In this document: one piece after another, positions 23,557-32,131 of the stretch
Position numbering within the stretch: position 1 is the stretch's first letter
How the letters are laid out: the number at the start of each line of letters is the position of its first letter
Origin: Tolypeutes matacus
Lineage: Eukaryota; Chordata; Mammalia; Cingulata; Chlamyphoridae
Direction: 5' to 3'
DNA: 64,000 bases
Assembly: GCA_026826555.1 (NCBI GenBank)
Contig: JAKSZT010020697.1
Location: forward strand, 1,833,685-1,897,684
Made by a program: the position numbers and the translations under genes
Notes under the pieces: model-generated
What the model saw: the letters and a program-made list of their open reading frames with translations, nothing else
Database searches by the model: none
What the model was told of the DNA's origin: nothing

Positions 23557-24068
23557 TGATGGATTTTCAATTAAAGGCCATGACAACTGACAGAAAGCAG
23601 GCCACCTTGGAATGTAGGAGGCAAGCTGGAATGTAGGAGACAGACACCTCTAGTCTCAAGACACTAAGATAAGATCTGATAGGAGCCTAGTCTCAAGACA
23701 CTGAGATAAGATCTGATAGGAGCTGGGTGGGGAAACATCCTGAACTTCAAAGAGCATATCATGTAGATGTTAGAAAAAGATTTACAAGGTCTGCTACATG
23801 CAGGAATGTAAACAGAACTGAGCCATTAACCTTTAAAACTTGCTGACCTTAATAAAGTGTACACTGTCAAGTATCAATTGCCTTTGCACACGTGCACACG
23901 TATTTTCTGTGTTCTAAAGCTAAATAAAAAATGTGTTTTATACAGTGGGCTCTCCAACCTATGGGGATGGAGGGTCCCCTGACCATGGTTATTTCCCATC
24001 TCTTCTCTTTGTCTCATTTTTTTCATCCATGGCACCATATTCATGGACCCGGTTCCTGAACGTCAACA
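23557..24068 (+). repeat. ERV-A 5' LTR
   Basis: Starts TGATGGATTTTCAATTAAAG and ends ...GAACGTCAACA. AATAAA signal at 23923-23928. It carries a 37-base tandem duplication at 23651-23687 and 23688-23724 that ERV-B lacks. The partner LTR is at 30719-31233. Confidence 0.9.
23651..23724 (+). repeat. 37-base tandem duplication in the LTR U3 region
   Basis: Two units that differ at two positions (actAag/actGag and the last base), each containing 'agataagatctgatagg'. The same duplication is present in the 3' LTR (30813-30849 and 30850-30886), so it existed before integration. U3 duplications often affect enhancer content; AGATAAG is a GATA-factor-type site. Any regulatory role is inference. Confidence 0.8.
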
Positions 24069-24070
24069 TT

Positions 24071-24088
24071 TGGTGCCCAACGTGGGGC
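24071..24088 (+). promoter_or_regulatory. Primer binding site, tRNA-Lys type (ERV-A)
   Basis: TGGTGCCCAACGTGGGGC lies two bases after the LTR. It differs at one position from the site complementary to the 3' end of tRNA-Lys(1,2) used by MMTV and HERV-K group viruses. This places the family in class II. Confidence 0.85.
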
Positions 24089-24170
24089 CCTGAAAACGCA
24101 ATTTTTCTTTCAGTCAGTGCATAGCAGACCAAGGAGTTCCTGAGAGTGGTTTTAAAAAAAAAGAAAACAG

Positions 24171-24180
24171 AAATGTAAGT
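24171..24180 (+). promoter_or_regulatory. Candidate major splice donor (ERV-A)
   Basis: GTAAGT at 24175-24180, about 85 bases after the primer binding site. ERV-B has GTAAGC at the matching place (32102). The position and consensus fit the leader splice donor used for env mRNA. Confidence 0.55.
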
Positions 24181-24199
24181 ACATCCTTGGAATCATCAG

Positions 24200-24711
24200 G
24201 GCTACAGGGAATTAGCAGTGGAACTTTGAAGAGTACTGTAGAGTGTTAAAAAGTTTATTAAAAGGCACCGTGTAACTATTAAATCCTCATCTTTTGAGGA
24301 AATTTTTTCTCTCATACAGAAACATTGTTATTGGTTTCAGCTGCAAGGGCAAGCTATTTTAAACCTGAAACAATGGAAGTTAGTAATGAAAGTTTTAAAA
24401 AGGGCTTGTCAAAAGGGGAAAGATAATTCCCATACATGTATGCTCTTGAACCATTACAATCAGATGAAAATGAAGATATTAAACAGGATACTGCTATCAC
24501 TGGACCGATAGCAGAATGAACTGATGTTGAATTTAATGAAAATATATATGAAAAAATTCATGAACAGCCAAAAACAGATAAACTCATATCTAATAAAAGG
24601 CAAGGAAAGAAAAGGGGAGTTTATGGAAACTTTTCAGTGGTTGTTATGCCTTCCACTCCAAAAGATTGTTGAGCCAAAACTAGTGTGAGAGCTCCATTTG
24701 GCAGCAATAAT
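24200..24711 (+). pseudogene. gag: gag matrix remnant (ERV-A)
   Basis: Aligns with ERV-B 32120-32600, the Gag N-terminus and matrix region, but the start codon is lost and a stop occurs at 24517. At about 24660 it jumps, relative to ERV-B, over roughly 0.95 kb (p-domain, capsid and first zinc knuckle), keeps about 50 bases around the nucleocapsid, then jumps another 0.85 kb (second knuckle, dUTPase and protease core). The remnant cannot make a capsid. Confidence 0.7.
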
Positions 24712-25320
24712 AGAAAAGACTTATTATACCAATGTGGAGCTTATTTAAATATTCCTCAAGTTTCTGATACACCTAAACATCTTATTACTCTGGCCCTTAA
24801 GCCTCTTCAAACAGAATCTAGTAACCCTCTGAAAATGCAAAGGTGGAGGATTCTGTCCCTGATCAGCTTGAGGCTGATTTACATTTCTATGACAATGAAT
24901 GTTCTGAAAGTGACCAACCAGAGCCTCCTACAGAGGCTTGTGTTGCCATGGCAAGCACAAAGGGATCCCTAAGGCACTTTTCAAGCTATTAATAGTCCTT
25001 TAGCTCCAGCTGTTCATGGTAACCCTTCAGTTCCAGCTGCAGATGTTGATGTGCATAAAGAGATGTCTCTTAACCTGCCATTTGCCACAGCATTTAACCA
25101 TCAGTCAATTTCCCTAAACCTCTTTTTTTGAGCCTTCTTTAGATCCTCCTAAAGCATCTGTGAAAATTTCTTTACCACAGACTGCACTCATGAAAAGCAT
25201 AGTACAAGCAAGTAAATCAGATGATCCTGAATCTTTGCAGGTTTTTTCAAGTTGCAGAAACTGTTTTAACTGTGGAAAGGCTGGTCATTATCAAAAGGAT
25301 TGTAAAAAGCAGCCCTAACC
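24712..25320 (+). pseudogene. gag: Second gag module: matrix/p-domain and zinc knuckle (ERV-A)
   Basis: This follows the position where protease would end. It encodes a matrix-like stretch with L-A-L-K-P-L-Q-T, which parallels V-A-L-E-P-L-Q-S in the first matrix of ERV-B. A proline-rich p-domain follows, with a 'catgaaaagcatagtacaag' stretch (25189) similar to the p-domain of ERV-B near 32713. An intact CX2CX4HX4C zinc knuckle lies at 25262-25303, followed by a stop at 25317. The module is broken by several shifts. Its divergence from the first gag suggests it came from another proviral lineage. Confidence 0.6.
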
Positions 25321-25439
25321 AACAGTACTGCCTGTTAGAAATTCACAATGTCTTAATGTTACTTTTGCTCCCACAAATTCTTGGCAAACTTATGCACCGC
25401 CACCTAGGGAAGTGCAGACCTGGACTTTGTCACTACAAA

Positions 25440-25610
25440 GAAATTAATACCTAAGAAACAAAATAAAGTCTGTCTAGCCAATTCAGGAGCAAAAGGGACT
25501 ATTCCAAAAAATTTGGTAGGATTAATATTAGAAGGATCTAGCATTAGTAGCAGGGGCATCACTATTCTGCCACAGAGTTAACTGAAATAAGGAAAACATT
25601 CCAGTAGCAG
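25440..25610 (+). pseudogene. dUTPase-like remnant of the second module (ERV-A)
   Basis: After the zinc knuckle, one frame reads A-N-S-G-A-K-G-T-I-P and then L-V-G-L-I-L-E-G-S-S. This resembles the dUTPase part of betaretroviral pro, where a G-L-I-x-G-R-S-S-type motif is usual. Only about 50 codons remain before the junction with the AT-rich block at about 25617. The identification is moderate because the piece is short. Confidence 0.4.
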
Positions 25611-25616
25611 CTTTGC

Positions 25617-28030
25617 AAACCTCCTACTGCTTACATAATGATAAGGCTGTGGGATGATAGAGGCTAATAAAATTAAGCCACTGGGAAAGTAAGAAAACTT
25701 AATAATAAAATTTCCAGAAAAATTCTCAAAAGAAGTAAAATCAAAGATGTATGTTTCTATTTATGAGTTGTAACTTGTTTTGTGTTTGTCTGTTTGTTCA
25801 GTGTCAGTGTTTATTTTGATACCTCCAGATGGTAATATTAAACTGATAAATGAAAGTTATTAAAAAAGCTCTATTCAAATGGCCAACATTAAATAAGCAC
25901 TTATATTAATAAATAAATATGGGTATTAAAGTAAAATAATTAAAGTAATTATCATCAAATTAAATCATTATTCTAACAAGTTTGTTTAGTGTTGATGGTA
26001 ATTGTATGTTGTCAGAAGTTTGCTTGGAAACAGTTTCCAAAATCATTGTGGTAAGTTAAGTATGGAAGGTATATAGAACGTGATTTTATTATCAAAGAAA
26101 AGAAACTAATTTTATCCTAAGATAAAATGACTAGTTATTAAAGCAAAGTTAAAGTTTTATTCTTTCTCAAAGTTTCTCAAGTCATTAATCTGTTTTAATA
26201 AAAGTTTACACAAAGTTTTTCTTCTGAATAATCAGTATGCAAAAAAGAAAGTCTGTTTTATCAAAGTAGCTTCTTATACTTTAACCTTATCATTTCCTTG
26301 AAGAAACAAGTTTTATCACTTTTAAAAGAACATAACATTTAAACCTGCTTTCTCAAAAGGTAGCTTTTTATTTCAAACTGTTACAAATGATTTGGACTGT
26401 TACCTAGAAAAAATAAAATACTAAAAATAGTTAAGTTCATGTGATATATTTTAAATTGAATGAAGTATTTAAAACTATTGTACAATTAAAAGAAATTTTC
26501 TAATTTTATGACAATTAAAGTGATATGAATAAAAAGTTCATATGAATAGCTTAAAAGTGTATAAAATTCTTGAAAATTTAATGTTTCAATATAATATTAA
26601 ATAAAAGTATGTTATTAATCATTTTTAAAAATAATAATATGTGTTATAAAAACTACCTTTCTACCTAAAAATCAAAAGGCAGATGCTTTAACTTAAGTTT
26701 ATCTGATTTACTCCACCTCTGCTAAAAAACACAAGTCTATAATTACAGAAAGAAAGCAGCCATTAGGGGCTGCCAGGGGTAGTGCATAACAGTAAATTAT
26801 AGCAAATTGAAATAACACCACTGCAATGTGCAGCAGTCCCAAATATTACCAGTTTGTCACAAAAAAATAATCTTCTTAATCAAGCCAAGCCAGCCCACAT
26901 TCCCCTTTCTGTAAAACAGCCAACAATAAATTGTTTATATTCAACATTTTGAGCTACAGCCCCAATTCTAATTATAATGTTAACAATGCAGGTATTAAAA
27001 TTACAAGTTAATGTATTGCCCCACAGCCCAAATAGGAAATAATAATTTATTTTTACCTATGCCTCAAACTATACAAAATAAAGAAATTAAGGTCATTCTA
27101 ATCATGCTTCTAATAATCTTAAATGCATAAAAAATAAAAGTTTATCATTGAATGATTGATGGTTAAATGTCTAATTAGTTTCTGTGGTTATATAATCTAC
27201 TGTAGTTATGAATCATATATAACATACTTAAATAATAATCAAAACTTTAATGCATTACATTGCATACTTAAGTAATTTAATAACTTGTATGTTACACTAA
27301 ATGTACTTTAGTGTATGTATATGTAAATCCTAACATTTTTCAAGTTTCAGGAAAAATAATGGAAACTAAAATAGTAAGCACATCAAGGATGTTTTGTTAC
27401 AAATTTAAAAAGAAAAAGTACATTTCAAAAGGTGTATTCCTCCCTGGAGGAGCTGGCCACTCTCCCAGGGACTGAGACATAAACCTTAAAATATACTGCC
27501 CAAGGAGTGTTGTGTTCCTTCCTGGGGAGGCTGGCCCCTTCCTCAGGAATTAGCAAAATACTCACAAGTTGGCAGCTATAGTATCAAATTCATTAATCCT
27601 AAACACAGTCAACCAAAACACTAGTATCAGTTCCTAATTCAACACTTCCTAACTAAAAGCTAAATATTGGTAAGAATAGATATAAAACTGCTCTATTTAT
27701 CTGTCATTCTGTAAGTTTGTTCAATATTAACTTAATCTTTTAATTGATTATGTTATTCATGTTTCTCTCTCTAATTGTCAGTATAAGCTTATTAAACTAA
27801 ATATATTTATTAACATTTATCTTGTATCTATCCAGGGCTCTAGTCAACAATAAGCCAAATATATCAGTGTATCCCCTGGTTTGGTAAGCATGTGAATGTT
27901 TGTATACATACTATAAAAGATTGGAATATAACAGTTAAACCCCTGTTTATAAACAATCCACTTATTTTATATCTTTCAATTATTAAAAAAAAATACATTA
28001 TCTAAATATCAATAAAAGGTCCTGTCACAA
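25617..28030 (+). other. AT-rich non-coding block replacing pol (ERV-A)
   Basis: About 2.4 kb without any frame longer than about 60 codons, in the place where reverse transcriptase, RNase H and the start of integrase should be. It opens with 'aacctcctactgcttacata', which is identical at 34794 in ERV-B, and can be followed in parallel with ERV-B over most of its length. ERV-B lacks the part at about 26740-27345. There is no sign of RT motifs in any frame. The origin (captured host DNA or decayed viral DNA) cannot be told from the sequence. Confidence 0.75.
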
Positions 28031-28596
28031 GAAATGTTCAATACACCCACCATATATCAATATTATGTCTTTAAGGCTTACACCTTACTCAGTTTGCCTT
28101 CCCACAAGCATGTATTTACCTTCATTGCAGCCCCCTTAAAAACACTTTTTACACAACTCTATAAACATCTCCAGCATTCTCTTATTCAAGCAAATAACCT
28201 CAAGTGTCAAGCTATTGTAGAAAAAGGAATCACTTACTAAAATTAATATTGCAAAAACCAAAAGGGGGAGATGGAGGAGAATCTGCTAAAGACAAACTAT
28301 CTAAAACATTGTTTACCTTAAAATTTCTTAATAGACAAGAAATTTCTTTTTTTTTTTTTTTTTTTTTTACTGGGAGGTACCAGGGATTGAACCCCGGTCT
28401 CTCCACATGGTAGACGGACGCCGAACCTTTTGAGCCACATCCGTTTCCCGACAAGAAATTTCTAATACCACAGCAGTAGAAAGAAAATGGGAGGTTAATA
28501 AAAAGAATGAAAATGAAAAATGTGGACAACCAATATATTGGAAAAATGAGACAACCAATAAATGGGAAAAAGAAGAGGTAAAATTTGGGGGCTGAA
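28031..28596 (+). pseudogene. pol: pol remnant: integrase C-terminal part (ERV-A)
   Basis: Before and after the SINE insertion the frames read as integrase: Q-A-I-V-E-K-G (catalytic-core helix region), then K-G-G-D-G-G-E-S-A-K-D-K-L-S-K-T-L-F-T and, after the SINE, P-I-Y-W-K-N-E-T-T-N-K-W-E-K-E at about 28525-28580. The last is the betaretroviral C-terminal domain pattern. The stop is at 28594-28596. The catalytic D,D-35-E residues are not recognisable. A SINE splits it at 28348-28449. Confidence 0.7.
28334..28463 (-). mobile_element. DAS-like SINE inside ERV-A
   Basis: The body is 28348-28449 on the minus strand: T run of about 22 (28348-28369, the A tail) and a B box (GGTTCAATCCC in reverse, around 28386). 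The head is near 28449 (CGGGAAACGG read on minus). It is flanked by the perfect 14-base duplication gacaagaaatttct (28334-28347 and 28450-28463). It inserted after ERV-A integration; ERV-B lacks it. Confidence 0.9.
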
Positions 28597-28663
28597 GTTT
28601 TGCTCTTATCATTACAGAAACAGGAGAACAGCAGTGGATCCTCTCCAGAAGAATCAAACCTAG
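28562..28663 (+). CDS. Short Arg/Lys-rich frame overlapping the integrase end
   Basis: A 33-codon frame starts M-G-K-R-R-G-K-I-W-G and contains R-N-R-R-T, out of frame with integrase. In betaretroviruses env starts inside the end of pol and may begin with a basic leader (the Rec/Rem region). This frame could be the decayed env leader; the surface-subunit frame follows one shift later. A likely splice acceptor (pyrimidine-rich, then CATTACAG, ending at 28616) lies inside it. It could also be chance. Confidence 0.3.
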   Translation: MGKRRGKIWGLKFCSYHYRNRRTAVDPLQKNQT

Positions 28664-29500
28664 AGTTGAAGATGCTTCTGAGACTTAAACTATGGACATG
28701 GTGGCTTCAAATTGGATTAATTATAGGTAAAGTATTAGGTCAAGGTAAGATACCATATCATAATTACACTTATTGGGCATACATAACCAACCCACCTCTT
28801 TTAGAGCTATTAACTTGGGACGATGAGTCTTACCCAATTTATCTTAATCAATCTCATCATTTTCTGGGACTTATAGACATATGGCTACCTTTAAAGTTAA
28901 AGGAAGAAGGGAAACTTATAGAAAATTTAACTTTAGCTTTTGTAGACCACCCTCTTTGTATTGCATATGGTTCTGTATGCATGCAACCTCAAAGTAGCAG
29001 TGTAGTTTTAACAGAGAAAAATCAAACTCAAATTTATATTCTCATTTTTCCTTCTTTGTCATATAAATCAGAAAATATGGTAAATCTTACATATCCCTCT
29101 CAAAACAGATTACTTAATGACAAATAGCATATATGTCATGGGTTTACAGAGGTTGTGTTGTTTAATGATTCTTATGGAAATATAAAGGATCAGCCCTATA
29201 GGAATACCAAAGCCTATTAAAAACACAACCATATATTGGTTCATTAATAATTCAACCATAATCACTAATGACAGTACTCCTTATTTCTGGGATCTTGGTA
29301 ACACAGCATCTACTAACAGCTCAATAAATTGGAAAAATCAAAGAAGATATATCTCACAACCATGGGACACTAAACTTAACAAAACTCAAAGTTATTCATG
29401 GAAATTATTTTTTGGGAACTGACCCAATTTTTGAATGGCAAGGCAGTAAAACTAATATTATTAGTTTAAAAAGAAAATCAACTCAATTTCTTACAGTATG
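28585..29500 (+). pseudogene. env: env surface-subunit remnant (ERV-A)
   Basis: An open stretch (28585-29127) contains a hydrophobic leader (about 28669-28740, ending near a G-Q-G-K site), W-A-Y-I-T-N-P-P and several N-x-S/T sites, consistent with an env surface subunit of MMTV/HERV-K type. From 29128 to about 29500 there are stops and shifts. The length is short for a betaretroviral surface subunit. No product is expected. Confidence 0.65.
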
Positions 29501-30407
29501 TGTATGAGATCCTATAGTTTTTATCATTGGAAAAGTAACTTTGGTGAAAGGAACATTAGCTGCTCCAATTGCTTTTTATTTACATGTCTTAAGAATTCAT
29601 ATCTGAAGGAACATCAAACTCTTTTTATAGCAAAAAGAAGAAAAGGCCTATGGTTACCAGTTCAGATGACCAGACTTTGGCAGCAGTCTCCAGAATCCCA
29701 GTTGCTGTGGCACTTCCTTGACCATTATTTAAAAAGAACTAAAAGACTGATTGGAATTTTAATAGCAGGAATTTTGGGACTGATTGACATCATAACCGCT
29801 GCAGCCATCGCTGGCACAGCCCTGCATCAAGGAGTCCAGACTCAACAATATGTTAAGGACTGGTATAAAAAATGCAAGTGAGATGTGGCATAGCCAGTCT
29901 CACATTGATATGGAGCTGAATAATCATATGAATGATCTTGAAACAACTATTATACATTTGGGTAATGAAATCTATAATTTAAACTTGTTAAGAGCTCTTA
30001 AATGTGATTGGAATGAAAGTTCTTTTTGTATTACTCATTTGCCTTATAATAATAGTGAGCATAATTGGGAAGAAGTAAAAAATCATTTGATTGGAGATAA
30101 GCATAATATTTCTTTAGATATTTTAGAATTGCAAAAGAAAGCATTGAGCATGTCTCAAAATGAATTGAAAGAAACCCCTGGTGGAGAATTTTGGAATGAA
30201 TTGTCTGAAAATTTAAATACTGTCACTGTTTCACTGGTGGAAACAAAAAACAGTCCAAATATCACTTTTGATTGGATTAAGGATTATTGTTATATGTGTT
30301 TAAATTGTATTTTCAAAGGTAGGGTAATGACATATATTTATAGAAAAAATGAAAAATTAGATCAGATAAATGCATTTATATTAAGAAACTTAGCCATGAA
30401 AAACTAA
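29498..30407 (+). pseudogene. env: env transmembrane-subunit remnant (ERV-A)
   Basis: Two overlapping frames (29498-29881 and 29850-30407) together cover a transmembrane subunit. An R-T-K-R furin-type site lies at 29735-29746. After it comes a hydrophobic fusion-peptide-like segment rich in I, A and G, then a heptad-repeat region, and a C-D-W-N-x-S-S-F-C cysteine pair typical of betaretroviral (non-gammaretroviral) TM. No immunosuppressive CX6CC motif is visible. A shift near 29870 breaks it, and the C-terminal membrane anchor is short and poorly hydrophobic. Inactive as it stands. Confidence 0.75.
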
Positions 30408-30705
30408 TTTTACATTATTTGTAGTAGAATGTAGTATATCAATAACCCCTTGATTTTAATACTAATTATCTGCACAAAAATATTCACTGAAGGAACCTGA
30501 AGAAGTATAAAATATAAATAAAATTGCCTTCCATGTAAGAGCTCAAAGCTTGACTGGTATTCAATGATGGGTAAGATTCTCAAAGGAGAATAACCTAAGA
30601 CAGGCACAGTCACAAAAGCCTATGAAAGAAGACAAGTGTGACAGGAGGTCATCTTGTATCAGCTTATATAATGGTTCCTATCTTCACTGAAAAAACTTAA
30701 TTAAT

Positions 30706-30718
30706 AAAAAAGGGGAAA
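30706..30718 (+). promoter_or_regulatory. Polypurine tract (ERV-A)
   Basis: AAAAAAGGGGAAA directly precedes the TG of the 3' LTR. This is the expected plus-strand primer site. ERV-B has the same with one more G (36648-36661). Confidence 0.9.
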
Positions 30719-31233
30719 TGATGGAGTTTCAATTAAAGGCCATGACAACTGACAGAAAGCAGGCCACCTTGGAATGTAGGAGACAGGCTGGAACGTAGGA
30801 GACAGGCACCTCTAATCTCAAGACACTGAGATAAGACTTGATAGGAGCCTAGTCTCAAGACACTGAGATATGATCTGATAGGATCTGGGTGGGGAAACTT
30901 CCTGAGCTTCAAAGTATCATACATATGTTAGATAAAGATTTACAAGGTTTGCTACATGCAGGAACATAAAGAGAACTGAGCCATTAACCTTTAAAACTTG
31001 CTGGTCTTAGTAGAGTGTAACCTGTCGTGTATCTATTGCCTTTGCACATGCGCACACAAATTTTCTTTCTTCTAAAGCTAAATAAAAGCCATGGTGATTT
31101 ATGTAGCAGGGCTCTCCTCCCTTTGGGGATAGAAGGTCCCCTGACCCCAGTTATTTCTCATCTCTTCTCTTTCTCTCATTTTTTTTTTTCATCCATGGCA
31201 CTATTTTCACAGACCCATCCCTGAACATCAACA
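30719..31233 (+). repeat. ERV-A 3' LTR
   Basis: Starts TGATGGAGTTTC and ends ...GAACATCAACA. It contains the 37-base tandem duplication (30813-30886) and AATAAA at 31081-31086. Numerous substitutions and small indels relative to 23557-24068, about a tenth of positions by eye. Confidence 0.9.
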
Positions 31234-31573
31234 GGAATAGAATAGATTTATGGTTATTCTACTTGACTTGTCATTGTAGCAATGGAAGAACTTTTACATT
31301 GATGTGGAGGCAGTCGCCACCAGAGATGCTGAGGGGAGTGAGAGCTAAAAAGAGTCATAATATGGGGGCATTTTCAGGACATTGGAATTGACCGGAATGA
31401 TGTTGCAATGATGGATACAGACCATTATATGTTTTGCCATAACTTACAAAATTGTGTGGGACAGAATGTAAACTGTAACACACACAGTGGCAATACTCCA
31501 ATGTGTGTTCATCAATTATAACAAATTTATCACACTAATGAAGGATGATGTTAATGTGGGAAAGTGTGGGAAG
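31234..31573 (+). mobile_element. L1 3' UTR between the two ERVs
   Basis: Sense L1 3' UTR. It includes 'caattataacaaatttatca' (31514), which parallels 21990-22060 and, in reverse, 43500-43620. It is the continuation of 22191-23550 and continues again at 37084. Confidence 0.65.
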
Positions 31574-31579
31574 GGTAGG
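31574..31579 (+). repeat. ERV-B target-site duplication, left
   Basis: ggtagg, identical to 37078-37083. The perfect 6-base duplication fits a class II integrase and defines the ends of ERV-B. Confidence 0.9.
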
Positions 31580-31996
31580 TGATGGAGTTTCAATTAAAGG
31601 CCATGACTACTGACAGAAAAGAAGGTCACCTTCATATGTAGGAAACAAGCCCTCCAGTCTCATGCTAATAGGAGCTGGGTGGGGAAACATCCTGAGCTTG
31701 TAAGATTTACAATATCTGTGAATTTCAGGAAGGAAAAGAGGAACTGAGCCATTAACCTTTAAGACTTGTTGATTTCAGTAAAATGTAACTGTCAAGTATC
31801 TATTGCCCTTGCACATGCTCACATGTATTTTCTTTGTTCTAAAGCCAGAATAAAAGCCACACTTTATGAGGCGGCTGGGCTCTTCTCTCCATATTGGATC
31901 GAGGGTCCCCTGATCCCAGTTTTTCTACTCTTTGTCTTATTCTTTCTTTCTCATCCACGGCACCGTTTTCACGGACCCAGTTCTTGAACGCCAACA
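31580..31996 (+). repeat. ERV-B 5' LTR
   Basis: 417 bases from TGATGGAGTTTCAATTAAAG to ...GAACGCCAACA. AATAAA at 31849-31854. It lacks the U3 tandem duplication of ERV-A. The 3' partner (36662-37077) is nearly identical. Confidence 0.95.
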
Positions 31997-31998
31997 TA

Positions 31999-32016
31999 TG
32001 GTGCCCAATGTGGGGC
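31999..32016 (+). promoter_or_regulatory. Primer binding site, tRNA-Lys type (ERV-B)
   Basis: TGGTGCCCAATGTGGGGC, two bases after the LTR. It differs from the ERV-A site by one C/T change. Confidence 0.85.
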
Positions 32017-32097
32017 CTTGAAAATGAAACTTTTCTTTCAGTCAGTGCGCAGACCAAGGAGATCCTGAGAGTGGTTTTACAAGAAAAAAGAAACAGA

Positions 32098-32107
32098 AAA
32101 GGTAAGC
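32098..32107 (+). promoter_or_regulatory. Candidate major splice donor (ERV-B)
   Basis: AAAG followed by GTAAGC at 32102, just before the gag start at 32132; matches GTAAGT at 24175 in ERV-A. Confidence 0.5.
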
Positions 32108-32131
32108 TTCATCCTTGGAATCATCAGGGTA

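Larger units (their letters stand above)
23557..31233 (+). mobile_element. ERV-A: class II (betaretrovirus-like) provirus, pol-deleted
   Basis: This 7.7 kb provirus has two LTRs of about 512-515 bases, a Lys-type primer binding site, matrix remnants, a second gag/pro-like module, an AT-rich non-coding block, an integrase C-terminal stub, a broken env and a polypurine tract. Relative to ERV-B it lacks most of capsid, the first dUTPase and protease. Reverse transcriptase and RNase H are absent. The LTRs differ at roughly a tenth of positions by eye, so it is clearly older than ERV-B. A SINE has inserted at 28348. All reading frames are broken. Confidence 0.85.

Noticed and set aside
26271..26505. 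APOBEC3-type G-to-A hypermutation of ERV-A as explanation of the A/G differences
   Set aside because: The differences are confined to one patch, several would need G-to-A before C or T, and the rest of both elements is A-rich alike. Not fully excluded without more copies.
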